A DNA stretch of 53,158 bases, taken from the NCBI RefSeq assembly GCF_016888165.1, contig NZ_JACSWC010000252.1, forward strand, positions 1-53,158, given 5' to 3'. The position numbers were made by a program, and so were the translations under genes. The stretch comes from Halomicronema sp. CCY15110 (GTDB lineage Bacteria; Cyanobacteriota; Cyanobacteriia; Phormidesmidales; Phormidesmidaceae). The notes under the pieces are model-generated. The model ran no database searches and was not told the DNA's origin. It was given only the letters and a program-made list of their open reading frames with translations. This document shows, one piece after another, positions 9,320-17,376 of the stretch (the first letter of the stretch is position 1; each line of letters starts with the position of its first letter).

Positions 9320-10285
9320 CTACCCTTCGCCCCAGACCTTACTCAAGACTGTATCAACCGCGATATCGGCCACCTGGTTAGTGGTTGAAGTAATTCCCAA
9401 AAAGCGCTGTTCGGTATCCTCCACCGGCGGCAGACGAACAGCCGGGGCGTTAGCGCCAAACAGAGCCAGCGTAAAGACGCTCAGCGCGACCCCTAACTCG
9501 GACACATAGCTGTCAGTCGCCAGTAGCAAGTTGGCTCCGGCCACCAGGGCTGCAATTTGCCCCAAATTATCAGGCCGAATGATTTTCAGACTGGGTACCA
9601 TCTGGGCGATCGCTTTCACCGCCTCAGCCGTTTCTGGCTGCTGCAATAAAACCAGGGGGAGGCCCGGTTGGCGACGCTGAAAGTCTTGGGCGATCGCGAC
9701 CCAGTTTTCCGCGGGGTAGGCATCCTTGGCCGGACTATCCGCTGGGCCGGGATACATCAGCACGTAGCCTTGGTCGCCAATTTCCTGGGTTTGCAGTTGC
9801 CCCTGTACCCAGCCAATATCGCCCTGCGGCACATTAATGGCAATCTCTGGACAGGGTTCAACCAGATCCAGGGGCCCCAGCAAATCGTGATAGCGAAAGG
9901 CGGCATACTGCTGCGGCTTGTCGGGCACCGTCGCCGTCAAAAACAAGTTATTGGCCGACCCTTGATAGCCAATGCGAGTGGGAATCCCGCTCAACCAAAG
10001 GAGTAGCGCTGTGGCCCAGTCTTGGGTGGCCGTCAGCACGACTTCATACTCGCGATCTCGCACCACCCCTAGCAAATTAGCCCAGTCAGCCGGACTGTTA
10101 TTTTTGCCAAATGGATAAGGAATCGTGGACTTCACGACCTTAGAAACGCGATAGGCCGCTACTGCCGCTGGCTCTACCACTACGGATATGTCGGCCTTCG
10201 GAAAGACCTGTTTGAGATGCTCAAGCGTCGGAAAAAAGAGAAGCTGTTCGCTGATTCCGCCAGGAACGAGAGCCAGTACTTGCAT
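9320..10285 (-). CDS. glycosyltransferase family 9 (heptosyltransferase-like)
   Basis: A 321-residue GT-B fold glycosyltransferase of family 9, the family of the WaaC/WaaF ADP-heptose:LPS heptosyltransferases. Two Rossmann-like halves are visible. The N-terminal half begins MQVLALVPGGISEQLLFFP with the glycine-rich loop. The C-terminal half has the YVLMYPGPADSPAKDAYP stretch and the conserved sugar-nucleotide-binding region around PSLKIIRPDNLGQIAALVAG. The final FGANAPAVRLPP region corresponds to the family C-terminal motif. Cyanobacteria usually lack heptose in lipid A core, so donor and acceptor are open. It is divergent from ispD. Confidence 0.85.
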   Translation of the reverse strand: MQVLALVPGGISEQLLFFPTLEHLKQVFPKADISVVVEPAAVAAYRVSKVVKSTIPYPFGKNNSPADWANLLGVVRDREYEVVLTATQDWATALLLWLSGIPTRIGYQGSANNLFLTATVPDKPQQYAAFRYHDLLGPLDLVEPCPEIAINVPQGDIGWVQGQLQTQEIGDQGYVLMYPGPADSPAKDAYPAENWVAIAQDFQRRQPGLPLVLLQQPETAEAVKAIAQMVPSLKIIRPDNLGQIAALVAGANLLLATDSYVSELGVALSVFTLALFGANAPAVRLPPVEDTEQRFLGITSTTNQVADIAVDTVLSKVWGEG

Positions 10286-10455
10286 AGCTGTCCATCTTGC
10301 TTATCCGTTCCACATTCTAGAGGAACGTGGTCAGTAAGAATGCGTTGTTCCCCACAAAACTGTCAATAATTTATGGTGAGATTTGCTGATCAGTCGGGTG
10401 GTCACAGGTTTCAAGGTAGGGTGGAAAAGAGAATTTTGCGGAAGGAGCGTCGGTG

Positions 10456-11145
10456 GTGCATCTGTTGATCCCTGCTGCTGGGGTTGGGCGTCGCATGGGC
10501 AGCGATCGCAACAAACTGCTCTTGCCATTGCGGGGGCAACCGATTTTGGCCTGGACACTACAGGCCGCCGCTGCCAGCCCCAGCATTGAGTGGATTGGCT
10601 TGATCTGTCAGGAAGTTGACAAGTCAGATTTGCTCACGATTCTAGAAAATCTCCAGCTGGCTAAACCCGTTGTGTTGGTGCTGGGGGGCGAGACGCGCCA
10701 AGCGTCGGTTTACAACGGGTTGCAAGCGCTACCCCCCACAGCGGCACAGGTGCTGATTCACGATGGTGCCCGCTGCCTCGCTACCCCCGATTTATTTGAT
10801 CGCTGCGCTGCCGCCTTGCAAACCTGTCCCGGCCTGATCGCCGCTATTCCCGTCAAAGACACCATCAAAATTGTAAACGGTGAGGGCATTGTGACCGCCA
10901 CGCCCGATCGCAGTGATCTCTGGGCGGCCCAAACGCCCCAGGGATTCCATGTCGCTCCGCTCAAAGCCGCCCATGACGAGGGCAAAGCAAAAAACTGGGC
11001 CGTGACTGACGATGCCGCCCTATTCGAAAAAGTCGGCTTACCCGTGAAGATTGTGCCGGGCGAAGAGACGAACTTGAAGGTCACCACCCCCGAAGATTTG
11101 AAGATTGCTGACAGCGTGCTGAGCGATCGCGAAATCGCCGCGTAA
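10456..11145 (+). CDS. ispD: 2-C-methyl-D-erythritol 4-phosphate cytidylyltransferase
   Basis: Cytoplasmic enzyme of the MEP isoprenoid pathway: CTP plus MEP gives CDP-ME and pyrophosphate. The 229-residue protein begins with the nucleotide-binding loop LIPAAGVGRRMGSDRNK (about 4-20), and has the family DGAR motif (about 96-99) and the VTDDAAL stretch. Length is typical. Two GTG codons are adjacent; the second (10,456) gives the conserved MHLLIPAAG start and an ideal 8-nt spacing to the AAGGAG at 10,442-10,447, so I chose it. It feeds carotenoid, phytol and quinone side chains in a phototroph. It is divergent from the glycosyltransferase gene. Confidence 0.96.
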   Translation: MHLLIPAAGVGRRMGSDRNKLLLPLRGQPILAWTLQAAAASPSIEWIGLICQEVDKSDLLTILENLQLAKPVVLVLGGETRQASVYNGLQALPPTAAQVLIHDGARCLATPDLFDRCAAALQTCPGLIAAIPVKDTIKIVNGEGIVTATPDRSDLWAAQTPQGFHVAPLKAAHDEGKAKNWAVTDDAALFEKVGLPVKIVPGEETNLKVTTPEDLKIADSVLSDREIAA

Positions 11146-11286
11146 GCTATGAACAATCACGGCTGGAACATTCCGCTCAGTGCCTTTGGGGACTCCCCAT
11201 CGCCTTCTCCGCCTGGCGAGATTGAGGCCGTGAGCCAGCGATCGTCGTCCAGCCCTTGATCTCAGTTCGCCAACAAAAAGGTACCC

Positions 11287-11769
11287 ATGGAACTCAACGC
11301 AATTCCCCTGACGATTCCCGATGGGGCCAATGTCATCTTGGGCCAATCCCATTTCATCAAAACAGTCGAAGATTTGTACGAAGCCATCGTGGGAATTTCC
11401 AGCCAGGTGAAATTCGGTCTGGCCTTTAGCGAAGCTTCCGGCCCCTGCTTGATTCGCAAAGCTGGCAATGATCCAGACTTAGAAGCGATCGCCGTCGAAA
11501 ACGCCCGCAAGGTGGCCGCCGGACACACCTTTCACATTCTGATGAAAGACGCCTTTCCCATTAATTTCTTGGCCGCGATTAAAGCCTGTCCCGAGGTCTG
11601 TGGCATTTTCTGCGCCACGGCCAATCCGGTGCAGGTGATTGTGGCAGAAACTGACCAGGGACGTGGCATCTTAGGGGTAATCGATGGCAGTTCGCCCCAA
11701 GGGGTCGAAGGGCCGGATGATATAACTGCCAGACACAACTTTTTGCGGCAAATTGGGTATAAGCTGTAG
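11287..11769 (+). CDS. adenosine-specific kinase family protein (COG1839)
   Basis: A 160-residue protein matching the small conserved family named after an archaeal structure annotated as adenosine-specific kinase. The family hallmarks are the FGLAFSEASGPCLIR stretch (about 45-59), GHTFHILMKDAFPINFL (about 79-95), the IFCATANPVQVIVAETD strand (about 108-124) and the GRGILGVIDG loop. Length fits the family. The biochemical evidence for the name is thin, so the true reaction is uncertain. The start is the ATG at 11,287. It is 141 bp after ispD on the same strand and could share its transcript. Confidence 0.88.
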   Translation: MELNAIPLTIPDGANVILGQSHFIKTVEDLYEAIVGISSQVKFGLAFSEASGPCLIRKAGNDPDLEAIAVENARKVAAGHTFHILMKDAFPINFLAAIKACPEVCGIFCATANPVQVIVAETDQGRGILGVIDGSSPQGVEGPDDITARHNFLRQIGYKL

Positions 11770-11863
11770 CGCCCCTGGCCTTGGAGGCGTTTCCGCCAGA
11801 GCCTGCCTCACAAGCTGAGCTGCACTTAGGGACTTGCGCGCAAAAAAGATCCCCATGAACCGA

Positions 11864-11914
11864 GTTTCGACTCCACTCAACTCTCGATCCTGGCAGGTTG
11901 AGCGAAGTCGAAAC
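11864..11914. repeat. dispersed hairpin repeat, copy 2 (convergent intergenic)
   Basis: Arms 11,864-11,881 and 11,897-11,914 pair over 18 bp with two mismatches that become G-T wobbles in a minus-strand transcript; the loop is 15 nt. The sequence is clearly related to the hairpin at 5,987-6,034 (shared GGTTGAG-GAAGTCGAA arm). It lies between convergent genes here as well. Confidence 0.7.
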
Positions 11915-11951
11915 CGGATTGAACGGGTACTTTGATTTAATTGCAGATCCC

Positions 11952-12863
11952 TTAACGGACTGCCAACGCTGGAATGTAATCCCCTGGATCCCGCGCTACC
12001 CAGCCAAGGCTAGAGTTTATGCGGACTTCAAAATATAAGATGCTGCTGTCTTCGGTGTGGGGGGTGGCGATCGCTAATGACTGCCCGGCCTGCACGCGAT
12101 CGCCCATGCTGACTTGCGGTTGCGTCACCTGGCCATAGCGGGTTTGCAGACCCTGCTGGTGGTTCACCACAATCAGGGTTCCCAGGGCGGGATCACTGCC
12201 TACGTAGGCCACGGTGCCACTGCCCGCTGCCACCACCGCTGTCGCCAAAGCCGTTTCAACGGTAATGCCACTGCTAAACACCAACTCGTTACGCACCGGG
12301 TCAGTCTGCCAACCGTAGTTCGCAATCACCTGCCCCGCCGCCGCTAAAGGATAAGTCGAGAGCGGCGTATTGACCGTATTTCCAGTTGTGGCGCTGGGGG
12401 TGCTGCCCTCAATCAGCCAACTCACCCCCGGAATGAAAACTTGGGTCGGCATCTGGGGGGGACAACCGTTGACTTCAAACAACACATCCGCCCGCGCACC
12501 ATAGGTGGTGGCCAAATCTTGCCACGTTTGCCCCGCTGGCACGGTTACTGCCGCGCCGTTGAACGGCGGAATGCGGAGCGCCGTCCCAGGAGACAAGGCA
12601 CCATTGCCAATACTGGGATTGAGCGCCAACAGGGTAATGGGCAACAAGTTATAGCTTGCAGCGATGCTCTCCAGCGTTTGCCCCGATTGAACAGCATGAG
12701 TCTCTAAGCGCTGGAGCGCCGGTTCTGGACATAGCGATTCGGCGCTGTGGGCAGTAGGGCTGGCCAGGCTCCACGCGGCTAAGAAGCCCAGTCCGCTCAT
12801 TGCGGTGTGCGCGATCAGTCGCTCCCATCGTTGGGCTCGGTATGGCTGGTTTGCCATCATCAT
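11952..12863 (-). CDS. LysM and degenerate M23 (LytM) domain protein
   Basis: A 303-residue exported protein. The N-terminus has a hydrophobic signal segment (about 19-41). Two LysM-like peptidoglycan-binding modules follow (about 53-99, starting THAVQSGQTLESIAASYNLLPI, and about 104-150). Residues about 195-300 have the fold pattern of an M23/LytM endopeptidase, but the metal ligands are gone: the usual H-x3-D is replaced by SSGIT in VFSSGITVET, and the H-x-H motif reads LYFEVRI. It is therefore probably catalytically dead, like EnvC or NlpD, and may activate or recruit a cell-wall amidase. Start chosen at the first of three consecutive Met codons, any of which is possible. Confidence 0.88.
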   Translation of the reverse strand: MMMANQPYRAQRWERLIAHTAMSGLGFLAAWSLASPTAHSAESLCPEPALQRLETHAVQSGQTLESIAASYNLLPITLLALNPSIGNGALSPGTALRIPPFNGAAVTVPAGQTWQDLATTYGARADVLFEVNGCPPQMPTQVFIPGVSWLIEGSTPSATTGNTVNTPLSTYPLAAAGQVIANYGWQTDPVRNELVFSSGITVETALATAVVAAGSGTVAYVGSDPALGTLIVVNHQQGLQTRYGQVTQPQVSMGDRVQAGQSLAIATPHTEDSSILYFEVRINSSLGWVARDPGDYIPALAVR

Positions 12864-13126
12864 GACCTCATTCCCCTTTAGCGTCTCGATTTTGTGATGT
12901 TTGGGGCACCGAGTGTCACGGTTGCCCCATTTTCAATCACCAGAACAAAGTCCCGATTTAAGCGATGACGACCCGTTGCCGGATTAAGATTCCTAAACTA
13001 TTGTCATCGCAACGGCGATCGCCCTTTGTCTACCTTGGTTGTATCGCAGTAAATTCATGTCAACCTCCTCGTTATTTTCGCTAAAGTAGTAGCAATTTGT
13101 GTGTAACCAACCCCCGGAGAATTGCG

Positions 13127-14341
13127 ATGGGCTTAGCGCCGAAGCAAATTGGTCTGTCAGTCATCACCCTGCTCGTGGGTGGAGGCATCGGTTGGGTTGG
13201 TCACCAGCAGCTGCAAGCACGGAGTTTAGAATCGGCAGCCTCGGTTGAAACTGCACCCCTCGTGCAGACAGCGGCCAACGTTGAGGAGCCGCCGCGTTCG
13301 ACGGTAGCGCTAGCCCCGCCCGCGACCAGTAACCCCAATTTCATTGCCGAGGCCGTTAATCGGGTGGGTGCGGCGGTGGTACGCATCGACGCTGATGGCG
13401 GTGAAATGGAACTGCCCGAGGGGCTCGAAAATCCTTTTTTTAGACGATTCTTTGGCGATGAGATGCCCGTACCAGAGCCCTTTCAGCAGGGGACTGGCTC
13501 CGGCTTCATCATCTCTACCGATGGTCAGATTATTACTAATGCCCATGTGGTCGAAGGAGCTGCTCGGGTTACTGTGACTTTGACCGATGGCCGTACCTTT
13601 GAAGGTTCTGTCGTCGGCACGGATAAAGTCACCGATGTCGCTGCCATCAAGATTGATGCCACTGATATGCCGACCGTGGCTTTTGGTCGGACTGACACGT
13701 TATCGCCGGGGCAATGGGCGATCGCGATCGGCAATCCCCTCGGCCTCGACAACACGGTAACCGCAGGCATTATCAGCGCCCTGGGTCGCAGCAGTTCGGA
13801 AGTGGGCATCCCAGATAAACGAGTGCAGTTTATCCAAACAGATGCGGCGATCAATCCGGGCAACTCTGGCGGGCCGCTCTTAAATGACCAAGGCGAGGTC
13901 ATTGGCATGAACACTGCCATTCGCAAAGATGCTCAAGGGCTTGGCTTTGCCATTCCCGTCGAAACCTTTAACCGCATTGCTCAACAACTGTTTGAAGATG
14001 GCGAAGTGCAGCATCCTTACCTGGGGGTTCAGATGGTATTGCTGACGCCCGAAATTAGAGACGAAATCAACGCCACGGATGAACTGGGAGTCAAAGTAAA
14101 TGCCGATGTCGGCGTCTTGATCATTCGAGTGTTGGAAGATACCCCCGCCGAAGCCGGTGGCCTCAAAGCCGGTGACATCATTCAGCAGGTCAATGGCAAC
14201 CCCGTTGAGACGCCTGCCGATGTTCAAGCCGAGGTGGATGCCGGTGAGGTCGGTCAACCCCTAGATGTCGAAGTCCAGCGAGGTGACGAGTCTCAGACAG
14301 TCACGATTCGCCCGATGGCCTTGCCGTCACAACTGCAATAA
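13127..14341 (+). CDS. HtrA/Deg-type S1C serine protease with PDZ domain
   Basis: A 404-residue membrane-tethered serine protease of the DegP/HtrA family for protein quality control in the periplasm, thylakoid lumen or outer membrane. An N-terminal hydrophobic anchor (about 6-25) is followed by a linker, then the trypsin-like domain with catalytic His140 (TNAHVV), Asp170 (TDVAAI) and Ser247 (GNSGGPL), and one PDZ domain (about 295-395). It corresponds to the cyanobacterial HtrA/HhoA/HhoB group; which of the three cannot be fixed from one sequence. The ATG at 13,127 has a GGAGA ribosome-binding site 6 bp away; the GTG upstream is less suitable. Confidence 0.95.
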   Translation: MGLAPKQIGLSVITLLVGGGIGWVGHQQLQARSLESAASVETAPLVQTAANVEEPPRSTVALAPPATSNPNFIAEAVNRVGAAVVRIDADGGEMELPEGLENPFFRRFFGDEMPVPEPFQQGTGSGFIISTDGQIITNAHVVEGAARVTVTLTDGRTFEGSVVGTDKVTDVAAIKIDATDMPTVAFGRTDTLSPGQWAIAIGNPLGLDNTVTAGIISALGRSSSEVGIPDKRVQFIQTDAAINPGNSGGPLLNDQGEVIGMNTAIRKDAQGLGFAIPVETFNRIAQQLFEDGEVQHPYLGVQMVLLTPEIRDEINATDELGVKVNADVGVLIIRVLEDTPAEAGGLKAGDIIQQVNGNPVETPADVQAEVDAGEVGQPLDVEVQRGDESQTVTIRPMALPSQLQ

Positions 14342-14359
14342 TTTGGCCCGAAGCCTGTG

Positions 14360-14851
14360 ATGATTCGACCGGCCACTGCGGCTGACTTGCCCAGCATTTT
14401 AGATATTTACAACGACGCCATTCTCAACACCACGGCTGTGTATGATTATGCGCCTCACACCTTGGACATGCGAGAGGCTTGGTTTGTGGCGAAGCGTCAA
14501 GCTGGTTTTCCAGTATTGGTCGCTGAGGTGCAGGGTACAGTGGCTGGCTTTGGGGCACTAGGGCATTTTCGAGCCTGGGAAGCCTATCGTTACACAGCGG
14601 AGAATTCTTTATATGTGGCTCCCCAATACCGAGGGCAAGGCGTTGGCAAACAGTTGCTAGCACAATTAGTCCAAGCCGCCTCAGAACTGCACCTGCACGC
14701 GATCGTTGCCGGCATTGACGCGGATAACGTTGCCAGTTTGAAGCTGCACGAACAGTTTGGCTTTCGAGAAGTCGCGCACTTTCCGCAAGTCGGCTACAAG
14801 TTCGATCGCTGGTTAGATCTGAAGTTTATGCAGCGCTTAATGCAGACTTAA
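14360..14851 (+). CDS. GNAT N-acetyltransferase, phosphinothricin/methionine sulfoximine type
   Basis: A 163-residue acetyl-CoA-dependent acetyltransferase. It has the GNAT N-terminal strand-helix (IRPATAADLPSILDIYND), the acetyl-CoA-binding motif A (QYRGQGVGKQLL, about 93-104, matching Q/R-x2-G-x-G/A) and motif B (NVASLKLHEQFGF, about 123-135). The GFGALGHFRAWEAYRYT segment is typical of the Pat/Bar and YncA/MddA branch, which acetylates amino-acid analogues such as methionine sulfoximine or phosphinothricin. The natural substrate here is not known. The ATG at 14,360 is preferred over the overlapping GTG at 14,357. It is 18 bp after the HtrA gene and possibly co-transcribed. Confidence 0.9.
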   Translation: MIRPATAADLPSILDIYNDAILNTTAVYDYAPHTLDMREAWFVAKRQAGFPVLVAEVQGTVAGFGALGHFRAWEAYRYTAENSLYVAPQYRGQGVGKQLLAQLVQAASELHLHAIVAGIDADNVASLKLHEQFGFREVAHFPQVGYKFDRWLDLKFMQRLMQT

Positions 14852-14972
14852 TTGCCGTAAAACCGTTTTCACACTGTTAGACTTTGACCACATCGCGTTC
14901 ATCACCACAGAACACGCCAGCGAAACAAAGCATTACCAGCATTGGCAAGCATCATACTTGGTTGACTGGCCG

Positions 14973-15596
14973 CTACCGGGCATGATCACCAAAGCCGCTG
15001 TCAGGGGTAGAAGAGTGCTGACGCCGAGGTTTCCAACCGATGCGGCCGCCGTAAGTGCCTGGTCGCCAAGCTGGACTATGTCGAAGATCCCGATCTTCTT
15101 CCGCTTCTCGGTGCGTCGGTTGTGTCGGAGCAGCCCCTTTAGACACGTTAGGCATCGACGGAGCCGTTCTCCGACCTTGGCGCTGCTGCTGAATCCGCTG
15201 AATCTCTTTTAAAGCTTCGGGCCAGGTCAACTCTGGCCGATGCAACAGTTCTCGTAATGCTTGTAGCACCGCCTCCTCTTCTTGATTGAGGTGTAAAGGC
15301 TGAGACAACCGAATCGGATCAACCTGGACTGCTGCAAAAGCTTGACGAACAGCGCTCACAATCTGCGGTTTACATTCCCTGAGAGCGCGATCGTACTGAT
15401 GCTCTAGGCCCTTTTCACTGGAGGCATACAGAGCCGGTAACCGATTAAGCGCAAATGTCTCAACTTCTAGACGCTTAACATACTTAGCAACTCGCTCTGG
15501 CAAGCCCGCAAGTTGGCGACTCACCTCTTCCGCCACCAACATTTCCATAACATTGATGTACAGCTTTTGATGAGCAGTCCTGACTTCACCACCCAT
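14973..15596 (-). CDS. ComFB domain protein with long C-terminal tail
   Basis: A 207-residue protein. Residues about 10-105 form a ComFB (late competence) domain: NVMEMLVAEEVSRQLAGLP, then FALNRLPALYASSEKGLEHQ with the family ALNRLPP-Y core. ComFB proteins in cyanobacteria have recently been described as cyclic dinucleotide receptors linked to motility, competence or cell size. The remaining 100 residues are Arg/Pro/Gln-rich and look disordered, longer than in minimal ComFB proteins. The gene is single, convergent with the acetyltransferase, and its start at 15,596 gives the conserved N-terminus. Confidence 0.82.
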   Translation of the reverse strand: MGGEVRTAHQKLYINVMEMLVAEEVSRQLAGLPERVAKYVKRLEVETFALNRLPALYASSEKGLEHQYDRALRECKPQIVSAVRQAFAAVQVDPIRLSQPLHLNQEEEAVLQALRELLHRPELTWPEALKEIQRIQQQRQGRRTAPSMPNVSKGAAPTQPTHREAEEDRDLRHSPAWRPGTYGGRIGWKPRRQHSSTPDSGFGDHAR

Positions 15597-15798
15597 AACC
15601 TAGACCTATAGACGATTGATGCAAGAACTCACAGCCGCAGATGCTGATTGGGCTGTTGACGTAACCTATGAAAATACACCCTGGAAGCACCCAATACGCT
15701 GACCTCCGACAACCGGAATTTAGTGTGCTCTGTCAGCGTTTACTTTTAGGATTGTCACTTCTCGAAAGCATTGCTTTACATCGCTTTAAGAGATCGCC

Positions 15799-15830
15799 AG
15801 CCCTAATGTTTAGTCTTGACGCGGCACTAG
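15799..15830. repeat. 32-nt dispersed repeat, copy 1
   Basis: This segment matches 48,879-48,910 at 28 of 32 positions in the same orientation, including the shared core TTAGTCTTGACG. Both copies are in long gene-free regions. The nature of the element is unknown; a remnant of a small mobile element end is possible. Confidence 0.6.
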
Positions 15831-16383
15831 TCTGTTATTCGGTACATTAATAATACTCAGACCAGCTATCTGGATTGATTTAGTATAACAATATCCCTAA
15901 AAGTTCTTTCTCAAAGGTCTTTGAAAGGTTACGTTATGATGCTGAGGATGCAGGAAAAACAAGCAAAGCTTGAGTGGAAATCAACCACAAATTAGCGAAA
16001 CCTCTTAATTTCGCAGAATGGTTTAGGTAAACGGCTCTGCCGCATGTATCGAAGAATCCCTTGTTGCCCCCCCAGAATGAGGGTTGCATGAGTGATCCTC
16101 AGATGGGTCTCTATGGCTACACTTGACTCATTTCGATGGCCTTGGGCGGATTGTGTCCCGTCGCTACTCGCTATTAAGCCTCATAAACGGCTCAATTTAT
16201 TCGCGTAGATTTGACGCCATATTATTGAATCCAGAGCTGTGGCTGGTTGCATCCCCATAAACGAGAGTTCGGTACAATTTTCAAGATTCTGACGGACACC
16301 CCGGCGCGGGAGAAGTTTTCAAGAATTCATTAGGGTTGGAAGCCTTTCTCCCTCTGGGAGAGAGGTTTGGAGAGAGGGCTAAA

Positions 16384-16431
16384 CTAACCAAAGCACGATG
16401 TCCATAAGATAGGACATCGTGCTTTGGTTAG
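16384..16431. repeat. perfect 20-bp inverted repeat downstream of ABC operon
   Basis: Arms 16,384-16,403 and 16,412-16,431 are exact complements with an 8-nt loop (ATAAGATA). It lies 98 bp past the last gene of the leftward ABC operon and could be its terminator, although no strong T-run follows on that strand. A palindromic mobile element is the alternative. Confidence 0.7.
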
Positions 16432-16528
16432 GTACTGTGCTTGAGGCTGAGCCCCCTTGGGGTTCGACCAAGAATTTGGCGGACGCACTAAAAGGCAAGA
16501 GTTGGAAAAGACGCCCAAAGGTTGTCAA

Positions 16529-17338
16529 CTATCCCTGCTGGCGACGGTTTAAGCGGCTGACCGTGACGTACGCGATGATGATCATGGTGAATGAGAACAG
16601 CGTGGTTAACGTTCCCAACGCATAGAGCGCTGGCGAGGTGACGTTGGTGGTCATGCCGAAGATTTCGAGGGGCAGCGTGTTGTATTGACCCGACACCAGC
16701 GAAGTGCGCGTGAACTCGTCGTAGGAAAGCGTAAAGGTGAGCAAACCCACGCCGATTAAGCTGGGCAAAATGAGCGGAAAAACAATTTCCCGAAACGTCT
16801 TCGGATCATTGGCCCCAAGGTCTTTAGCGGCTTCTTCATAGGAGGGATTAAAGCGATTGAAAATGCCCAGCATGATGAGAAAGGCAATGGGGAGCGTCCA
16901 AGTGAGGTGCGCTCCCAAGCCAGAAGTGAGCCAGTTGGTAGACCAACCCATAATCTGGAACATGACGCCCAGCCCCAGGGAAATCAAGATGCTGGGGACA
17001 ATCAAGGCCGAAATGGTGAGATAGAACAAGACGGTGGAGCCGCGAAATTTTTGGCGGAAGGCCATAGCCGACAGGGTGGCCATGCTGGCGACCAGGACAG
17101 TGACGATCGCCCCCAACACCACCGATCGCTGGAACGGCTCGACAAAGTTGCCCACTCGCTGCTCTTGAAACACTTGCCCCAGCCAATAAAAGCCAAAGCT
17201 CCGAATTGGGAAGGTCAGGGTGCCATCTGGCCCTTGTAAGGACAGGATGAAAATCGTGAGCATCGGCCCGTACAAGAACAACAGAAACAGGCCAAAGAAG
17301 GCGGCAAGTAAGTAGAAAGAAAGCGATCGCTGTTTCAT
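16529..17338 (-). CDS. ABC transporter permease, PotC-like
   Basis: A 269-residue inner-membrane permease of the polyamine/opine/iron type importer family. About six transmembrane helices are visible. The cytoplasmic EAA loop that contacts the ATPase is seen at about residues 162-185 (EEAAKDLGANDPKTFREIVF). The first segment (YLLAAFFGLFLLFLYGPML) and the size match PotC. It is the last gene of a four-gene leftward operon, after the PotB-like permease with a 38-bp gap. The partner ATPase and binding protein are in the same cluster, so the system is complete. Polyamine specificity is inferred from family resemblance only. Confidence 0.92.
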   Translation of the reverse strand: MKQRSLSFYLLAAFFGLFLLFLYGPMLTIFILSLQGPDGTLTFPIRSFGFYWLGQVFQEQRVGNFVEPFQRSVVLGAIVTVLVASMATLSAMAFRQKFRGSTVLFYLTISALIVPSILISLGLGVMFQIMGWSTNWLTSGLGAHLTWTLPIAFLIMLGIFNRFNPSYEEAAKDLGANDPKTFREIVFPLILPSLIGVGLLTFTLSYDEFTRTSLVSGQYNTLPLEIFGMTTNVTSPALYALGTLTTLFSFTMIIIAYVTVSRLNRRQQG

Positions 17339-17376
17339 CGTGGGAAGTCCTAATAATTTGTTCTAAAGTTTTTGCT

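Larger units (their letters stand above)
15597..16528. other. 930-bp non-coding, repeat-rich region
   Basis: No gene is convincing here. It contains a 32-nt dispersed repeat (15,799-15,830), a G-rich repeat-like stretch (about 16,340-16,380) and a perfect 20-bp inverted repeat (16,384-16,431). A 60-codon open frame at 15,668-15,850 has no recognisable features and overlaps the dispersed repeat. No tRNA cloverleaf was found by eye. Confidence 0.5.

Noticed and set aside
15668-15850. 60-codon open frame in the gene-free region
   Set aside because: No similarity recalled, no ribosome-binding site, and it overlaps a dispersed repeat.
16384-16433. The palindrome ends in GTTAGGT, so it was considered as a further attC site
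   Set aside because: It is only about 50 bp, perfectly symmetric without extrahelical bases or L/R spacers, and the left end does not fit RYYYAAC; it does not have attC architecture.
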